Positions 42,887 through 52,741 are shown, numbered from the stretch's first letter. The stretch: DNA of 64,000 nucleotides from Nocardia sp. NRRL S-836 (GCF_001279525.1 NZ_LGDY01000095.1:1-64000); one strand, 5' to 3'. Program-made: numbers and translations. The notes: a model not told the origin generated them from the letters alone.

Positions 42887-45031
42887 ATGGCGAGACGCGG
42901 CTGGGTGACCGCGGCCCTCGTCGTCAGCCCGGTGGCCGCCGTGTACTTCCTGCCCCTGGGCGACTGGCTGGCCGCGAACCCGCTGCCCGGTCAGGCCTGG
43001 ATGAAGGACAACACCTTCTGGGGCGCCACCCTGTTCCTGCTGGTCATGGCGGTGATCGGGATCTTGGGCTCGCCCCGTTCCGAACCGGCCGCGAACGACC
43101 CGCCCGACCAGACGTTCGACCCGGGCACCGACGGGTTCCTCAAGGACCTCCGTCAGCGGGTGAGGGTCAGGTGGATCGACCAGTTCCTGTCCCGTTCGCT
43201 CGAACGGGTCGTGCACGCGCGGCTCGGCTTCCAGGAACGCCGTGACGCGATCACCAGCCCGTTGCAGGTGCTCGGCACCTCGGAGGTGGCCACCGACATC
43301 GCAGCGGTCTTCGCCGACCCGCGCACCGAACGCAGCCTGCTCGTGCTCGGTGCGCCCGGTGCCGGCAAGACCACCCAGTTGCTCCGCCTCGCCGAACACC
43401 TCCTCAACGCCCCCGGCGGTCTCGTCCCCGTGGTGGTGCCGCTGTACGGCAGCGAGTGGAAGGAGCAGGAGGACAAGCTGACGCTGGGCTGGCTGCGCAG
43501 AGGGTTGCGGTTGGTCAGAGCCGAAAGGCAGAACAGACCGGCGACGCCGCCGGACGAGAGCGAGGAAGCCAGGATCAAGCGCACCGTCGACGAGGCCGTG
43601 CGGTGGCTGGCCTGGGAGATCGGCCGGCTCTACCGGTTACCGGCGCGGAACGTGGAACGGTGGCTGTGCTCCGACCGGAGCCCGCTCGTGCTCCTGTTCG
43701 ACGGGTTGGACGAGATCCACGACCCCGAGGCCCGCGACCGGTGCGTCGAGGTGTTGTCCCTGCTGCGGTCCCGGCTCAAGCCGGGCATGGTGGTGTGCAG
43801 CCGCACCGACGAGTACTTCCGGTCCGACCAGCGACTCGCGTTCGGCACCGCGGTCGAGATCATGCCGCTGAGCCCGGACGACGTCGATGACTACCTGCGC
43901 GACGCGGGCCCCGACCTCGCCTCGTTGCGCGAGGCCTGTCGGCGCGACCCCTCCCTGGCGAAGCTGCTGGACAAGCCGCTGACGCTGACCGTGGCCGTGC
44001 TGACGTACCGGAACCGGTCCGTCGACGAGCTGCTGGCGAACCAGCTGGAAGACCTGTGGTCGGTGTACCTCGAAGAAGCCCTTCCGCGGCAACGAGGTCT
44101 GACGAGCAACACCCGGTACGACCACGAGAAGTCACGGCACTACCTGCGATCGCTCGCCGCACTGCTGGAGTCGACCGGCCACGACAGCTTCGCCGTGGAC
44201 GCGCTGAACCTGTCCTGGTTGAGGAGGGACACGAGCCTTGGCGTGTTCCTCGCCTACCTGGTCACCGCCACGGCATGTGGCGCCGCGCTGACCGGCATGG
44301 CGTGGTCGGCCGGAGGACGGGATGCCGCCGCGGTCTGCGCACTGGTGTGGCTGACGTACTTCGGTGCCGGCACGCTGACGGAGCTGGGACCGAACAGGAG
44401 AACGGGCCGGTCCCGGCTGGAGAGCGCCCAGTTCGTGTCCGCGCACTGGCGGTTCGACTGGCCGGCGGCACGAGCGGCGGCGGCGCGGGCAGGTGCGCTC
44501 GGTCTGCTCATCAGCGGATTGCTCTGGGGCAACTCCGCGTGGCTGAGCCTCATCACCGACACGATGCCGTTGCCACTGCTGCCCTCGTTGTGCGCCGGGA
44601 TCACCGCCGGGGTGCTGGCGCTGCCTGGCCGGCCGAGCGACCGCGTCGCCCGACGTGGCCGGCCGGTGTCCGCCGCGCGCCGCACGCTGGTGGTCCGCCT
44701 CGGCGCGGGTGCCGCCGCGCTCGCCGTGCTGGTGGCGCTGCCCTGGCTCGTCGCCGGGGTGGAAGGGCCGTCCCGTCCCATCCTGTTGTACGCAACCGTC
44801 GCCGCGACCACCGGTGTCTGGCTCGCGGGGTTCGGCACGTCCATGTACGGCTGGTGGAGCAACCGCGCGGCGCTGCGGGCGGTGGTGAAGAAGGACCTGC
44901 TGCCGAAGGACCTGGAAGCCTTCCTCGCCCACACCGACGACCGCGTCATCACCCAGCGCAAGCTCGACGGCCACGCCTTCATCCACCGCACCCTGCAACG
45001 AAAACTCGTTGAAGAGCTAACCCTCGTCTGA
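42887..45031 (+). CDS. membrane-anchored NACHT-type NTPase
   Basis: A 714-residue STAND NTPase. Two N-terminal membrane segments (about 6-25 and 43-61) are followed by the NTPase: Walker A GAPGAGKTT (155-163), a VPVVVPLYGSEW strand, Walker B LVLLFDGLDEIHD with Asp272, Asp275 and Glu276, and sensor VVCSRTDEYF. A helical winged region follows (PLSPDDVDDYL, LLDKPLTLTVAV). The C-terminal about 230 residues add five to six further membrane segments. Many bacterial NACHT proteins are antiphage sensors, and a membrane-associated member could act on the membrane; this is inference. ATG 42887 follows GGAGG. Its end overlaps the convergent PucR gene by 15 nt. Confidence 0.8.
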   Translation: MARRGWVTAALVVSPVAAVYFLPLGDWLAANPLPGQAWMKDNTFWGATLFLLVMAVIGILGSPRSEPAANDPPDQTFDPGTDGFLKDLRQRVRVRWIDQFLSRSLERVVHARLGFQERRDAITSPLQVLGTSEVATDIAAVFADPRTERSLLVLGAPGAGKTTQLLRLAEHLLNAPGGLVPVVVPLYGSEWKEQEDKLTLGWLRRGLRLVRAERQNRPATPPDESEEARIKRTVDEAVRWLAWEIGRLYRLPARNVERWLCSDRSPLVLLFDGLDEIHDPEARDRCVEVLSLLRSRLKPGMVVCSRTDEYFRSDQRLAFGTAVEIMPLSPDDVDDYLRDAGPDLASLREACRRDPSLAKLLDKPLTLTVAVLTYRNRSVDELLANQLEDLWSVYLEEALPRQRGLTSNTRYDHEKSRHYLRSLAALLESTGHDSFAVDALNLSWLRRDTSLGVFLAYLVTATACGAALTGMAWSAGGRDAAAVCALVWLTYFGAGTLTELGPNRRTGRSRLESAQFVSAHWRFDWPAARAAAARAGALGLLISGLLWGNSAWLSLITDTMPLPLLPSLCAGITAGVLALPGRPSDRVARRGRPVSAARRTLVVRLGAGAAALAVLVALPWLVAGVEGPSRPILLYATVAATTGVWLAGFGTSMYGWWSNRAALRAVVKKDLLPKDLEAFLAHTDDRVITQRKLDGHAFIHRTLQRKLVEELTLV

Positions 45032-46555
45032 CGCCCGTGCCGCGCGGCAGGCCAGGTGCACCGCCAGCCGCTCGTCCGGGTTCAGCAGGCTCACCCCCAG
45101 CAGCTGCTCGGCCCGGCTGATCCGCTGCGACACGGTGTTGCGGTGCACCTTCAACCGCACCGCGGCCGACGACGTCACCGACTCCTCGTCCAGGTACACC
45201 GCCAGCGTCCGCAGCAGCTGCCCGTCCTCCACGCCCACCAGCGGTTCCAGCAGCCGCGTGGCCTGCTCCACCAGCGCGGGCGTCTCCGCCGCCATCGACA
45301 GCAACCGCCGCACGCCGAGCTCGTCGATGTGCACGACCTTCGCGGAGCCGGTCATCGCCGCCGCCTCGCGTGCCTCGGCCAGCGTGCGGCCCACGCCGGC
45401 GGCACCGGGGTGCGGCCGTCCGATGCCCGCCACCCACCGGCTCGACCCGAGCGCGGCGGCCAGTTTCGCCGTCAGCTCGCGGTGTTGCGACTGCGGCGGC
45501 TCGGAGTCGTTGGTGAGCCAGAACGACCAGCCCTCGGCGCCCTCGACGAGCTGGCCGTGCAGGCCGCGGCGGGAGAGCTCGACGCGCAGGCGTTCGGTGT
45601 GGCCGGGGTCGTGCACGCCGGGCACGGGCGGGGTCGGCACCACGTAGACGCCGGTGTGCCAGCCGTCGAGGCGCCAGCCGGCCAGCACGGCCTGCTGCAC
45701 CAGCAGCGGCGGCACGTCGTCGCCGGACGCCAGCAGCTCGGTCAGCAGCGAGCCGCGGGAACGGGCGCGGCGTTCGGTTTCGAGGCGTTCGGCGGCCACC
45801 CAGTTGCCGAGTGCCCAGGACGCGACCTGGCTGATCTGCAGCACGGTCTCGGCCCAGCGCTTGTTGCGGCCGCGGGCGTGCGCGACGAGCCAGAGGTGCA
45901 CGTGGCCGGTGCGGTCGGTCTCCACCGGCACGGCCACGGCGACGCCCTCGGCCAGTTCCACGGTCGTGGCGACCGAGCCCATCAGCAGCTCGGCGGGCAG
46001 GCCGGGTGGTGCCACACCTTCGATCGCGGTGCCGTCGGCGCTGATCACCGCGCACGTCACGTGCAGCTCGCCGGACAGGATCGTGATGACCGAGCGCGGG
46101 TCCGGCCGGGAGCGGCCCAGGCGCGCGGTCACGGCGTTGAGCAGGCGGGCGGCGGCGACCTCGGGGCGGCGGACCGCCGTGCGCAGCGCGTCGGCGACCA
46201 GCAGCGGGTCTTCGGCGCTGGTCTGCAGCAGCGGCACGCCGAGCCGGTTCGCGAACGACAGCGTCGCGGCGGACGGCGGGTGGTAGGTGGCCGACACCGG
46301 CCGCACCAGCACCACCGCGCGCACGTCCGCGCTGTAGGCACGGCGCAACGCCACCTCCACGAGGTACGGCTGCTGCCCGGTCAGGATCACCAGGTCGCCG
46401 GCCGAGCACGCCTCGACGGCCGTGAGGTCCGCCGCCAGCCGCACGTCGGCGACCTCGACGTCGAGACCGCGGTGGCCGGCCAGCACTCCGGCGTCGCCGA
46501 GCACGCCGATCTCCAGCAGGTCGCGCACGGTCAGCGCGTCGGCGTCGTCGATCAC
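45017..46555 (-). CDS. PucR family transcriptional regulator
   Basis: A 512-residue PucR/CdaR-type regulator. The N-terminal purine catabolism regulator domain starts at LTVRDLLEIGVLGDAGVLAG, a degenerate GGDEF-like middle domain spans about 290-430, and the C-terminal HTH_30 reads SAAVRLKVHRNTVSQRISRAEQLL (about 462-485). GTG 46555 overlaps the stop of the DUF917 gene (GTGA), so it is the last gene of the hydantoinase/permease operon. Relatives control purine, allantoin or amino-acid use, which fits the gene contents upstream. It probably senses the cassette substrate. Confidence 0.88.
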   Translation of the reverse strand: MIDDADALTVRDLLEIGVLGDAGVLAGHRGLDVEVADVRLAADLTAVEACSAGDLVILTGQQPYLVEVALRRAYSADVRAVVLVRPVSATYHPPSAATLSFANRLGVPLLQTSAEDPLLVADALRTAVRRPEVAAARLLNAVTARLGRSRPDPRSVITILSGELHVTCAVISADGTAIEGVAPPGLPAELLMGSVATTVELAEGVAVAVPVETDRTGHVHLWLVAHARGRNKRWAETVLQISQVASWALGNWVAAERLETERRARSRGSLLTELLASGDDVPPLLVQQAVLAGWRLDGWHTGVYVVPTPPVPGVHDPGHTERLRVELSRRGLHGQLVEGAEGWSFWLTNDSEPPQSQHRELTAKLAAALGSSRWVAGIGRPHPGAAGVGRTLAEAREAAAMTGSAKVVHIDELGVRRLLSMAAETPALVEQATRLLEPLVGVEDGQLLRTLAVYLDEESVTSSAAVRLKVHRNTVSQRISRAEQLLGVSLLNPDERLAVHLACRAARASDEG

Positions 46556-47613
46556 GCGCTCACCCGGAACGGCACGTAGTCGAGGTCGTAGCCGAACGCC
46601 CGCGGGTCGACCCGCCCGAGCACCTCCCGCCGCAGCCACTGCTCCGGTGATGGGAGCGCTACCACATCGATCACCGCACCGAACGTGAGCCGTTCGGCCG
46701 ACACCGGTGCCCCCGACTCGGCGTCCAGGCAGCACAGCAGGTCGGGTGTCGTCACGAGCGTCTCGCCGTCGGCCAGCGCGGCGAGGTACTCCCCCTGCAT
46801 CTCCAGGCGCACATAAGCATCGTCGGCGTCCAGGCGGCGCAACGCCACCGTTCCGCGCGGGAAGTCGCCCACCGACTCGCGCCACACCTCGACGACTTTC
46901 CCCCTCGCGACAAGGAATCCGCCGGACGCCGCCGCCCGCTGCTCGACGGAGTCGGCCCTGCCCGACCAGATCTCACCGAGCCGCAGCGCCCGCGTCAGCG
47001 AGCCCCGCACGCCCGCTTCGAGCGCGTCACCCAGCCGCAACGGCTTCGCGACCATCATCGCCCAGCCGCCGAAGTCGACCATGACCGTGCGCGCGAGCTT
47101 CTCGATGCCGGTCGCGTCGAGCACCGCCCGGTTACCGCTGGGTTCGGTGATGGCCAACGGGGTCGTGGGCAGCCCGGCCGCGTCGTAGGTCGTCTGGTCG
47201 ATCCGTGGGAACGCTCTCCCCATCCCGTCCACGTCGACGTACGGCAGCCCCAGCCGCGCGGCCAGCACGAGCGGCAGCAGGCCGTTGCACCCGCCGACCT
47301 CCCACCCGATGACGGCGGTCACGGCCGTGTCGTCGTGCCCCTGCAACGCGTTCAGCGCCTGTTCCGCCTCCAGGCCCGACGGCAGCTTCTCGATCATCAC
47401 CGTCGGCGCGCCGATCAGGCCGACCCGCGCGCCGTACCCGTCCGGGTCCGCCTCCTCGGGCGACAGGACGGTGACCGGCCCGCTCTGCCGCATCTCCTGC
47501 CGCAGCATGGCGGCGAAGGCGTGTGTCTCGTGCTCGCCGCCGCCACCACCGCTGCCGAGCATGACCACGCCGAGGGCGAGCCGGTCAACCTCGTCGGGCT
47601 GCAGCAGATGCAT
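46552..47613 (-). CDS. DUF917 family protein (copy A)
   Basis: A 353-residue protein of the DUF917 family, which commonly accompanies hydantoinase/oxoprolinase-type genes. It has the glycine-rich N-terminal loop MLGSGGGGGEHETH, GLIGAPTVMIEKLPSG (about 65-80), IGWEVGGCNGLLP (near 105) and VDVDGMGRAFP (near 126). The family has an N-terminal nucleotide-binding-like region and a C-terminal domain, but its reaction is not established. It differs clearly from copy B immediately upstream, so the pair may be subunits of one complex. Confidence 0.85.
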   Translation of the reverse strand: MHLLQPDEVDRLALGVVMLGSGGGGGEHETHAFAAMLRQEMRQSGPVTVLSPEEADPDGYGARVGLIGAPTVMIEKLPSGLEAEQALNALQGHDDTAVTAVIGWEVGGCNGLLPLVLAARLGLPYVDVDGMGRAFPRIDQTTYDAAGLPTTPLAITEPSGNRAVLDATGIEKLARTVMVDFGGWAMMVAKPLRLGDALEAGVRGSLTRALRLGEIWSGRADSVEQRAAASGGFLVARGKVVEVWRESVGDFPRGTVALRRLDADDAYVRLEMQGEYLAALADGETLVTTPDLLCCLDAESGAPVSAERLTFGAVIDVVALPSPEQWLRREVLGRVDPRAFGYDLDYVPFRVSA

Positions 47614-47667
47614 GCGCGAGACAGTAGTGCCGCACCCGTCCGGCGAGAAGCTCCCGCGACCGCGCGT

Positions 47668-48738
47668 CTAACGCGGCCCGAGCGGCACGTACTCGTGCGA
47701 GTAGCCGAACGCGGAAGGCCCGACCAGCGCAAGTCCCTCCGGTGTGCGCCAGCGCGGGTGGCACGGCGCGCCCACCACGGTGACGCGCTGCCCGTACCGC
47801 AGCCGCTCGGTGGGAACGGGCTCGCCGCCCGCCTCCAGCACGCAGATCAGGTCGGGCACCGACGCCACGACCGCGCCGTCGCGGTACGCCACGAGGTGCT
47901 CGTTCTGGAACGCGAGCCGGCAGCTCGTCCCGTCGTGCGCGGCGAACCCCTCCAGCCGCGCCTCGCCACTGGCGAACCCGGGATCGGCCGACCGCAGCAC
48001 GTCGACCACCTTGCCGGTGAACAACACCTGGCCGCCGAGGAAGTCCGCGACGGCCGCGCACGGGTCAGCGTGCTCGCGGCGGGCCTGCTCGACGAGCCGC
48101 CCGAGCCGTGCCGCCAGCGTCAACGTGCCCGGGATCGTGATGTCACGGGCCTGCTTGCCGGACATGGGAAAGGTGCTCAGCAACGCCGTGCAGCCCATCC
48201 TGACCGCCGCCGACCGCGCGAGCCGTTCCGCCCAGTGGTTGTCGCGCACGTCGAGGACGATCGAGTTGCCCTTCTCGTCCGCGATCGCGAGCGGCTTCGC
48301 CAGCACGCCGTCGAGCGTGCACACCACCATCTGCACCATGGGGAACGCGCGGCCCATGCAGTCGGCGTCGAGCACCGGCAACCCGAGCGCGGCGGCCACC
48401 GGGAACGGCGCCAGCGAGTTCATCCCGCCGACCTCGATCGGCAGCACGTGCGTGATCGTGCGGCCCAGTTCCCGTTGCAGCATCCGGAAAGCCGTCAGCG
48501 CCTCGTCACCGGCGGGCAGCTTCTCGATCATCACCGTCGGCGCGCCGATCATGCCGACCCCGGCCACCAGCGCGTCGTCGGGCAGCTCGTGCGGCTCGGC
48601 CACGCGCACCGGCCCGTGCTCCAGCACCGCCCGCTCCGCCACGAGCCGGCCGATGTACGGGTCACCACCGCCGCCGGCGCCCAGGATCGCCGCGCCGCGG
48701 GCGAGGTACCGCAGCTCCTCGGTCCCGATCTCACGCAC
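47668..48738 (-). CDS. DUF917 family protein (copy B)
   Basis: A 356-residue DUF917 protein beginning at GTG 48738 (MREIGTEELRYLARG). Conserved parts are AILGAGGGGDPYIGR, GMIGAPTVMIEKLPAG, LPIEVGGMNSLAPFP and LDADCMGRAFPMVQM, aligned with copy A. It resembles the standard DUF917 proteins fused or paired with HyuA-like subunits. It overlaps the hydantoinase gene by 8 nt and precedes copy A by 54 nt. Confidence 0.87.
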   Translation of the reverse strand: MREIGTEELRYLARGAAILGAGGGGDPYIGRLVAERAVLEHGPVRVAEPHELPDDALVAGVGMIGAPTVMIEKLPAGDEALTAFRMLQRELGRTITHVLPIEVGGMNSLAPFPVAAALGLPVLDADCMGRAFPMVQMVVCTLDGVLAKPLAIADEKGNSIVLDVRDNHWAERLARSAAVRMGCTALLSTFPMSGKQARDITIPGTLTLAARLGRLVEQARREHADPCAAVADFLGGQVLFTGKVVDVLRSADPGFASGEARLEGFAAHDGTSCRLAFQNEHLVAYRDGAVVASVPDLICVLEAGGEPVPTERLRYGQRVTVVGAPCHPRWRTPEGLALVGPSAFGYSHEYVPLGPR

Positions 48739-50299
48739 GGGCCCTCCTCGGCACGCCCTCCAGCACGAGGTCGCCGACGGCCCGTGCGCGCACGCGGCTC
48801 GCGTTGCCCGGCAGGTAGGCCAGCGGGATCTCCTCGACCTCCACGATCCGCACGCTGTCCGCCCGCGCGCCCGCGGCCACCGCCTTGTCCACGGCCTCCT
48901 GCCGGGCCGCGTCGAGCACCTCGTCACGGCGTGCCGGGTCGATCGTGAAGACGCGGTCGACCTCGCCGCCGACCTGCGCGATCGCGGCGCCGATGGCGTT
49001 GGCGAAGCCGTGGTGCTCCGGCCTGATCAACTCGCTGACACCGGCCGGTTTCTCCGGCACCAGCACGCTGCCGCCGCCGACCAGCACCACGGGTACCGGC
49101 TCGGGACCCGTGCGCATCCGGTCGACCAGCCCGGCGACGCGGTCGCTCACGTGGTCGAGCACCGAGCTGACCAGCGAGCGGTCGAGGTGGCGCACCAGCG
49201 AGGCGTCGCCGATGTCCGCGAGCCCGGCCGCGACGGCGATGTCCGTGGCCGTCACCGTGTCACCGCCGAACACCAGTGCCTGCTGGGCCAGGCGGAACCC
49301 CACGCTGTCCGGTCCCACGCTGACGCCGTTACCGGTGCGCACGACGCTGCCGCCACCCAGGCCGACCGAGAGCACGTCGGGCATCCGGAAGTTCGTGCGC
49401 ACACCGCTGATCAGCACCTCGGAGGAGGCTTCGCGCGGGAAACCGTTGTGCAGCATGCCGACGTCGGTCGTGGTGCCGCCGACGTCGACCACCGCGCAGT
49501 CGGCCAGCCCGGACAGGAACGCGCCGCCGCGCATCGAGTTCGTCGGGCCGGAGGAGAACGTGGCGACCGGGTAGCAGCGCGCGTACTCCAGGTCCATCAG
49601 CGTGCCGTCGTTCTGGCTGAGGTAGAGCGGCGCGTCGATGCCCTGTGCCGTCAGGGATTCCGTGAGCCCGTCGGCGATCTGCTCGGCCAGCTCGCGCAGC
49701 GCGGCGTTGATGATCGTCGCGTTCTCCCGCTCCAGCAGGCCCAGCCGGCCGATCTCGTGGGAGAAGCTCACCAGCAGGCCGGGCACCTCCGCGGTGAGGA
49801 CCTCGGCGGCCTGGCGCTCCAGGTCACCGTTGACCAGCGAGAACACCGAGGAGATCGCGACCGACCGCACGCCCTTCGCCGCGATGTCGGCGGCCACGGC
49901 CCGCAGCTCGCCCTCGTCCAGCGGCGAGATCACCCGGCCGTCGTACTCGTGGCCGCCGTGGCAGAGGTACCCGTGCCCGCCGATCACCCGGCGCAGCCGC
50001 TCCGGCCAGTCGACGAACGGCGGAAGTGCCCTGGTGGCGGGAAGTCCTAGCCGCACGGCCGCCGTCTGGGCGAGCCCCCTGCCCTCGACCACGGCGTTGA
50101 CGAAGTGGGTCGTGCCGATCATGACCGCCCGCACGGACACCGGGTCGAACGCGCGCGCGGCCCGCAACCCGCTGACCGCGGCCACGATCCCGGTGGTGAC
50201 GTCGGCCGTGGTGGCCCTCTTGCACTCGGCGAGGACCTCCCGGCCCTCGACCAGAACGGCGTCGGTGTTCGTACCGCCGACGTCGATACCGATGTGCAT
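48731..50299 (-). CDS. hydantoinase/oxoprolinase (HyuA-like) subunit
   Basis: A 522-residue protein of the hydantoinase A/oxoprolinase family, in the ASKHA ATPase fold. The phosphate loops are IDVGGTNTDAVLVEG (N-terminus) and VVDVGGTTTDVGML (near 270), and GLGGGSVVRTGNG and VVLVGGGSVLVPEKP complete the ATP site. It lacks the HyuB subunit gene that forms ATP-dependent N-methylhydantoinase or 5-oxoprolinase; the DUF917 proteins replace it here, as in other loci. It would open a cyclic amide or a related ring in an ATP-dependent step. It starts 12 nt after the permease stop. Confidence 0.87.
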   Translation of the reverse strand: MHIGIDVGGTNTDAVLVEGREVLAECKRATTADVTTGIVAAVSGLRAARAFDPVSVRAVMIGTTHFVNAVVEGRGLAQTAAVRLGLPATRALPPFVDWPERLRRVIGGHGYLCHGGHEYDGRVISPLDEGELRAVAADIAAKGVRSVAISSVFSLVNGDLERQAAEVLTAEVPGLLVSFSHEIGRLGLLERENATIINAALRELAEQIADGLTESLTAQGIDAPLYLSQNDGTLMDLEYARCYPVATFSSGPTNSMRGGAFLSGLADCAVVDVGGTTTDVGMLHNGFPREASSEVLISGVRTNFRMPDVLSVGLGGGSVVRTGNGVSVGPDSVGFRLAQQALVFGGDTVTATDIAVAAGLADIGDASLVRHLDRSLVSSVLDHVSDRVAGLVDRMRTGPEPVPVVLVGGGSVLVPEKPAGVSELIRPEHHGFANAIGAAIAQVGGEVDRVFTIDPARRDEVLDAARQEAVDKAVAAGARADSVRIVEVEEIPLAYLPGNASRVRARAVGDLVLEGVPRRARA

Positions 50300-50310
50300 C
50301 TACGAACCCC

Positions 50311-51630
50311 TCAGGCAGCGGACGCTTCCCCGACCACCTTACGGTTGGTGGCCTTCCGACACCGCACCTGAAGCAGGTCCAACCTGCCGGCTGAGACGTA
50401 CAGGCCGAAGGCGAGCACCAGTGAGTTCACACTGGACTGACCGAACGGCACCAGCTCCCCGACGACGGCGGAGGCCGGCCAGATGACCAGGGTCGCGGGC
50501 ACCCACGCGGGCGCCGACCTCGGTACGCGCGGCCGGGTGGAGGTGATCTCCTTGCGCCAGCGCCGCACGACGTAGTACTCGGCGATCATGATCCCGGCGA
50601 CCGGCGGGAACACCACGCCGAGCAGCACCAGGAAGTGCGTGAACTGGCCGACGATGCCCGCCGCGGCCAGGAAGCTGCCCGCGCAGCCCACCACGACGGT
50701 CACCTGCGGCCGGCTGATCCGCAGGTCGAACACCGCGTCGAAGAAGTTGACCAGCCCGAGCGAGGCCGAGTAGAGGTTCCAGTCGTTGATCTTCAGCCCG
50801 GCCGTGACCACGACCAGCGCGCCGATCCAGCCGCTCGACCGGCCGACCGCACCCATGACGTCGACGGTGCCCAGCCCGTGTGCGAGCAGCACGCCCGCAC
50901 AGCTGACCACCCACTCCCCCGCCGTGATGCCGAGGACGGTCTGTTTCACCACGTCCCACGACGACCGGTTGAACCTGGTCATGTCCGGCGCGATGGCCGC
51001 ACCGACCACGAAGCTGCCGACCACCAGCGTGACGGCCATCAGCAGGCCGATCCGCGGCCCCGGCGCCGCACTCGACACGGCAGCCGCGAGGTCACCGACG
51101 TTCGCGAAAACCACCCACAGCACGAGGAGGAGGTACGCGGGCACGGTCAGATAGGCCGTCCACGCCATCCATCGCACGCCATAGGCCGCGATAACCGTCA
51201 CCGCCAGTCCGAACCCCAACGACCACACCGGCGCCGGCAGCACCCCCGTGACGTCGGCGAGCGCGACCCCCGCGAGCCCCGTCTGCACCCCGAACCACCC
51301 GGTGGCGGACAACGCGATGACGAGCCCGAGCAGCGCCGACCCGATGTGCCCGAACCCGGTCCAGCGGCTGAGGATCGCCGTGGAGAGCCCTTCGCGCTGC
51401 CCGATCACTCCGACCGCAATCGCGATCCCGTTGAGCAGCAAGGCCCCGAGCGTCAACGCGAGGACCGCGTCCCAGAACCGCATGCCGAACCCGAGGGTCG
51501 CGCCGAGCAGCAACTGGCTCAGCGCGGAGGACTGCCCGAAGCGCTGGGTCGCGACCGACAACCACGGGTGCCGCGCCTGCTCGGGGACACGGGAGAGGGC
51601 CTGGTCGTCACACCCGAGAAGAGCGGCCAT
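50311..51630 (-). CDS. NCS1 family cytosine permease-like transporter
   Basis: A 439-residue membrane protein with about twelve hydrophobic segments in CodB-like arrangement (TGWFGVQTGLAGVAL near 110, GAAIAPDMTRFNRS near 210, GLKINDWNLYSASLGLVNF near 285). It is probably the uptake system for the substrate of the hydantoinase/DUF917 proteins and is first in the operon. Compared with the azomycin-cluster permease (30582-31994), it belongs to a different NCS1 branch. Confidence 0.88.
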   Translation of the reverse strand: MAALLGCDDQALSRVPEQARHPWLSVATQRFGQSSALSQLLLGATLGFGMRFWDAVLALTLGALLLNGIAIAVGVIGQREGLSTAILSRWTGFGHIGSALLGLVIALSATGWFGVQTGLAGVALADVTGVLPAPVWSLGFGLAVTVIAAYGVRWMAWTAYLTVPAYLLLVLWVVFANVGDLAAAVSSAAPGPRIGLLMAVTLVVGSFVVGAAIAPDMTRFNRSSWDVVKQTVLGITAGEWVVSCAGVLLAHGLGTVDVMGAVGRSSGWIGALVVVTAGLKINDWNLYSASLGLVNFFDAVFDLRISRPQVTVVVGCAGSFLAAAGIVGQFTHFLVLLGVVFPPVAGIMIAEYYVVRRWRKEITSTRPRVPRSAPAWVPATLVIWPASAVVGELVPFGQSSVNSLVLAFGLYVSAGRLDLLQVRCRKATNRKVVGEASAA

Positions 51631-51743
51631 GATCGTCCCTCCGCCCCAGTGATCGACAACTCGGACAGTAATGGCGGAGTCACGATCGGGCTACAGACAA
51701 TCTGCACAGTCGGGCGAATCACCACGTTGCGATTCGCACAGCC

Positions 51744-52376
51744 CTAATTCATCGCCAGGCCAATTCGCCTGCGCGCGACCAGCCGCGTGTGGTGCACGTC
51801 CGGACTCACGGCCAGCTCCGGCCGCCGCTCGAACCGGTCGTAGCTGCGGGAAAGCAGCCAGTGCGCCGCTTCCGGTGGAATCGCCTGCAACCGCACCTGC
51901 TCTTTGAGCCGCACCAACGTCTCCCGCACCTGCCGCGTCAGGAACGCGTGCCGCGTGAGGCTGCCGCTGATTTCATCGATCATGAAAACCATGGCGTGCG
52001 GCTCATCGCCATATGCGTACGTGCACATCAACGCGAGGTATCCCGCGTCAATCGACCGATCCCCGACCCAGCACTCCCCGAACGTGAGCCGCCCGAGATC
52101 CCACCGCGGCGCCGACTGCTCCCGCGCCGCCTCCCGGGCCCACCGCCCGGGCCGGTCCGGCAACAGGTGCCCCAACGCCGTGAGCAACGCCCCACTGCGC
52201 CGACTCGGCCGCTCAGCCAGGTGCTTGACGACGACCGCCCACAGCTCCTCGTTGTGTGCGAACGGCCCGATGAACGCGCTGACCAGCAACTCGACCTCCA
52301 ACGGGTCGGTCAGCTGCGGCAACGGACGCCCGGCGTCCACGACCGCCTGCTGCACCGGGTTCAGCCTCGTCCACAC
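51744..52376 (-). CDS. hypothetical protein
   Basis: A 210-residue soluble protein from GTG 52376 (MWTRLNPVQQAVVDAGRP). No domain was recognised. It is mixed alpha/beta with an Arg-rich C-terminal half (TRQVRETLVRLKEQVRLQ, VHHTRLVARRRIG) and a central DRSIDAGYLALMCTYAYGDEPHAMVFMID region of beta character. It is divergent from the nuclease-helicase gene and 113 nt from the permease start on the same strand. Confidence 0.55.
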   Translation of the reverse strand: MWTRLNPVQQAVVDAGRPLPQLTDPLEVELLVSAFIGPFAHNEELWAVVVKHLAERPSRRSGALLTALGHLLPDRPGRWAREAAREQSAPRWDLGRLTFGECWVGDRSIDAGYLALMCTYAYGDEPHAMVFMIDEISGSLTRHAFLTRQVRETLVRLKEQVRLQAIPPEAAHWLLSRSYDRFERRPELAVSPDVHHTRLVARRRIGLAMN

Positions 52377-52741
52377 GGCCGGGAGGTTAGCCCGATCGGC
52401 GCAACGGCACGCTTTTCTGGCTTCACGCCGCTCACCGTTTCACCACATCGTGATCACGGCACGCGTACCACGTCGCCAACCACCGCCCGGCGAGCGTGCT
52501 CAAGGTTGCGGTTCATCAGCCGCCTCGACGACATGGTCTTGCGGGCGGCCAAGGTCTTGTCCGCGAGCCCATCACTCGTCAGGCAGGTGCCGGCAACGGT
52601 CACGCTCGGACCGGCCGGAGCGGCGTTCGCAGGCGACAACTCCCTGTGCGACTCCAGCACGCAACGAATCCGCAGCTGCGCTTCATGCAGTCGGCCGCTC
52701 CGGAAATTGTCAGACCCACCGGGCACACTGTAGGAGTGCGT
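52377..52741. other. noncoding interval before the nuclease-helicase gene
   Basis: These 365 bp contain no ORF with a recognisable product or ribosome site. TTGTCA (52707-52712) followed 18 nt later by TAGGAG (52731-52736) is a weak promoter candidate that would start transcription at or near GTG 52742. The remainder shows no clear repeat. Confidence 0.4.
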
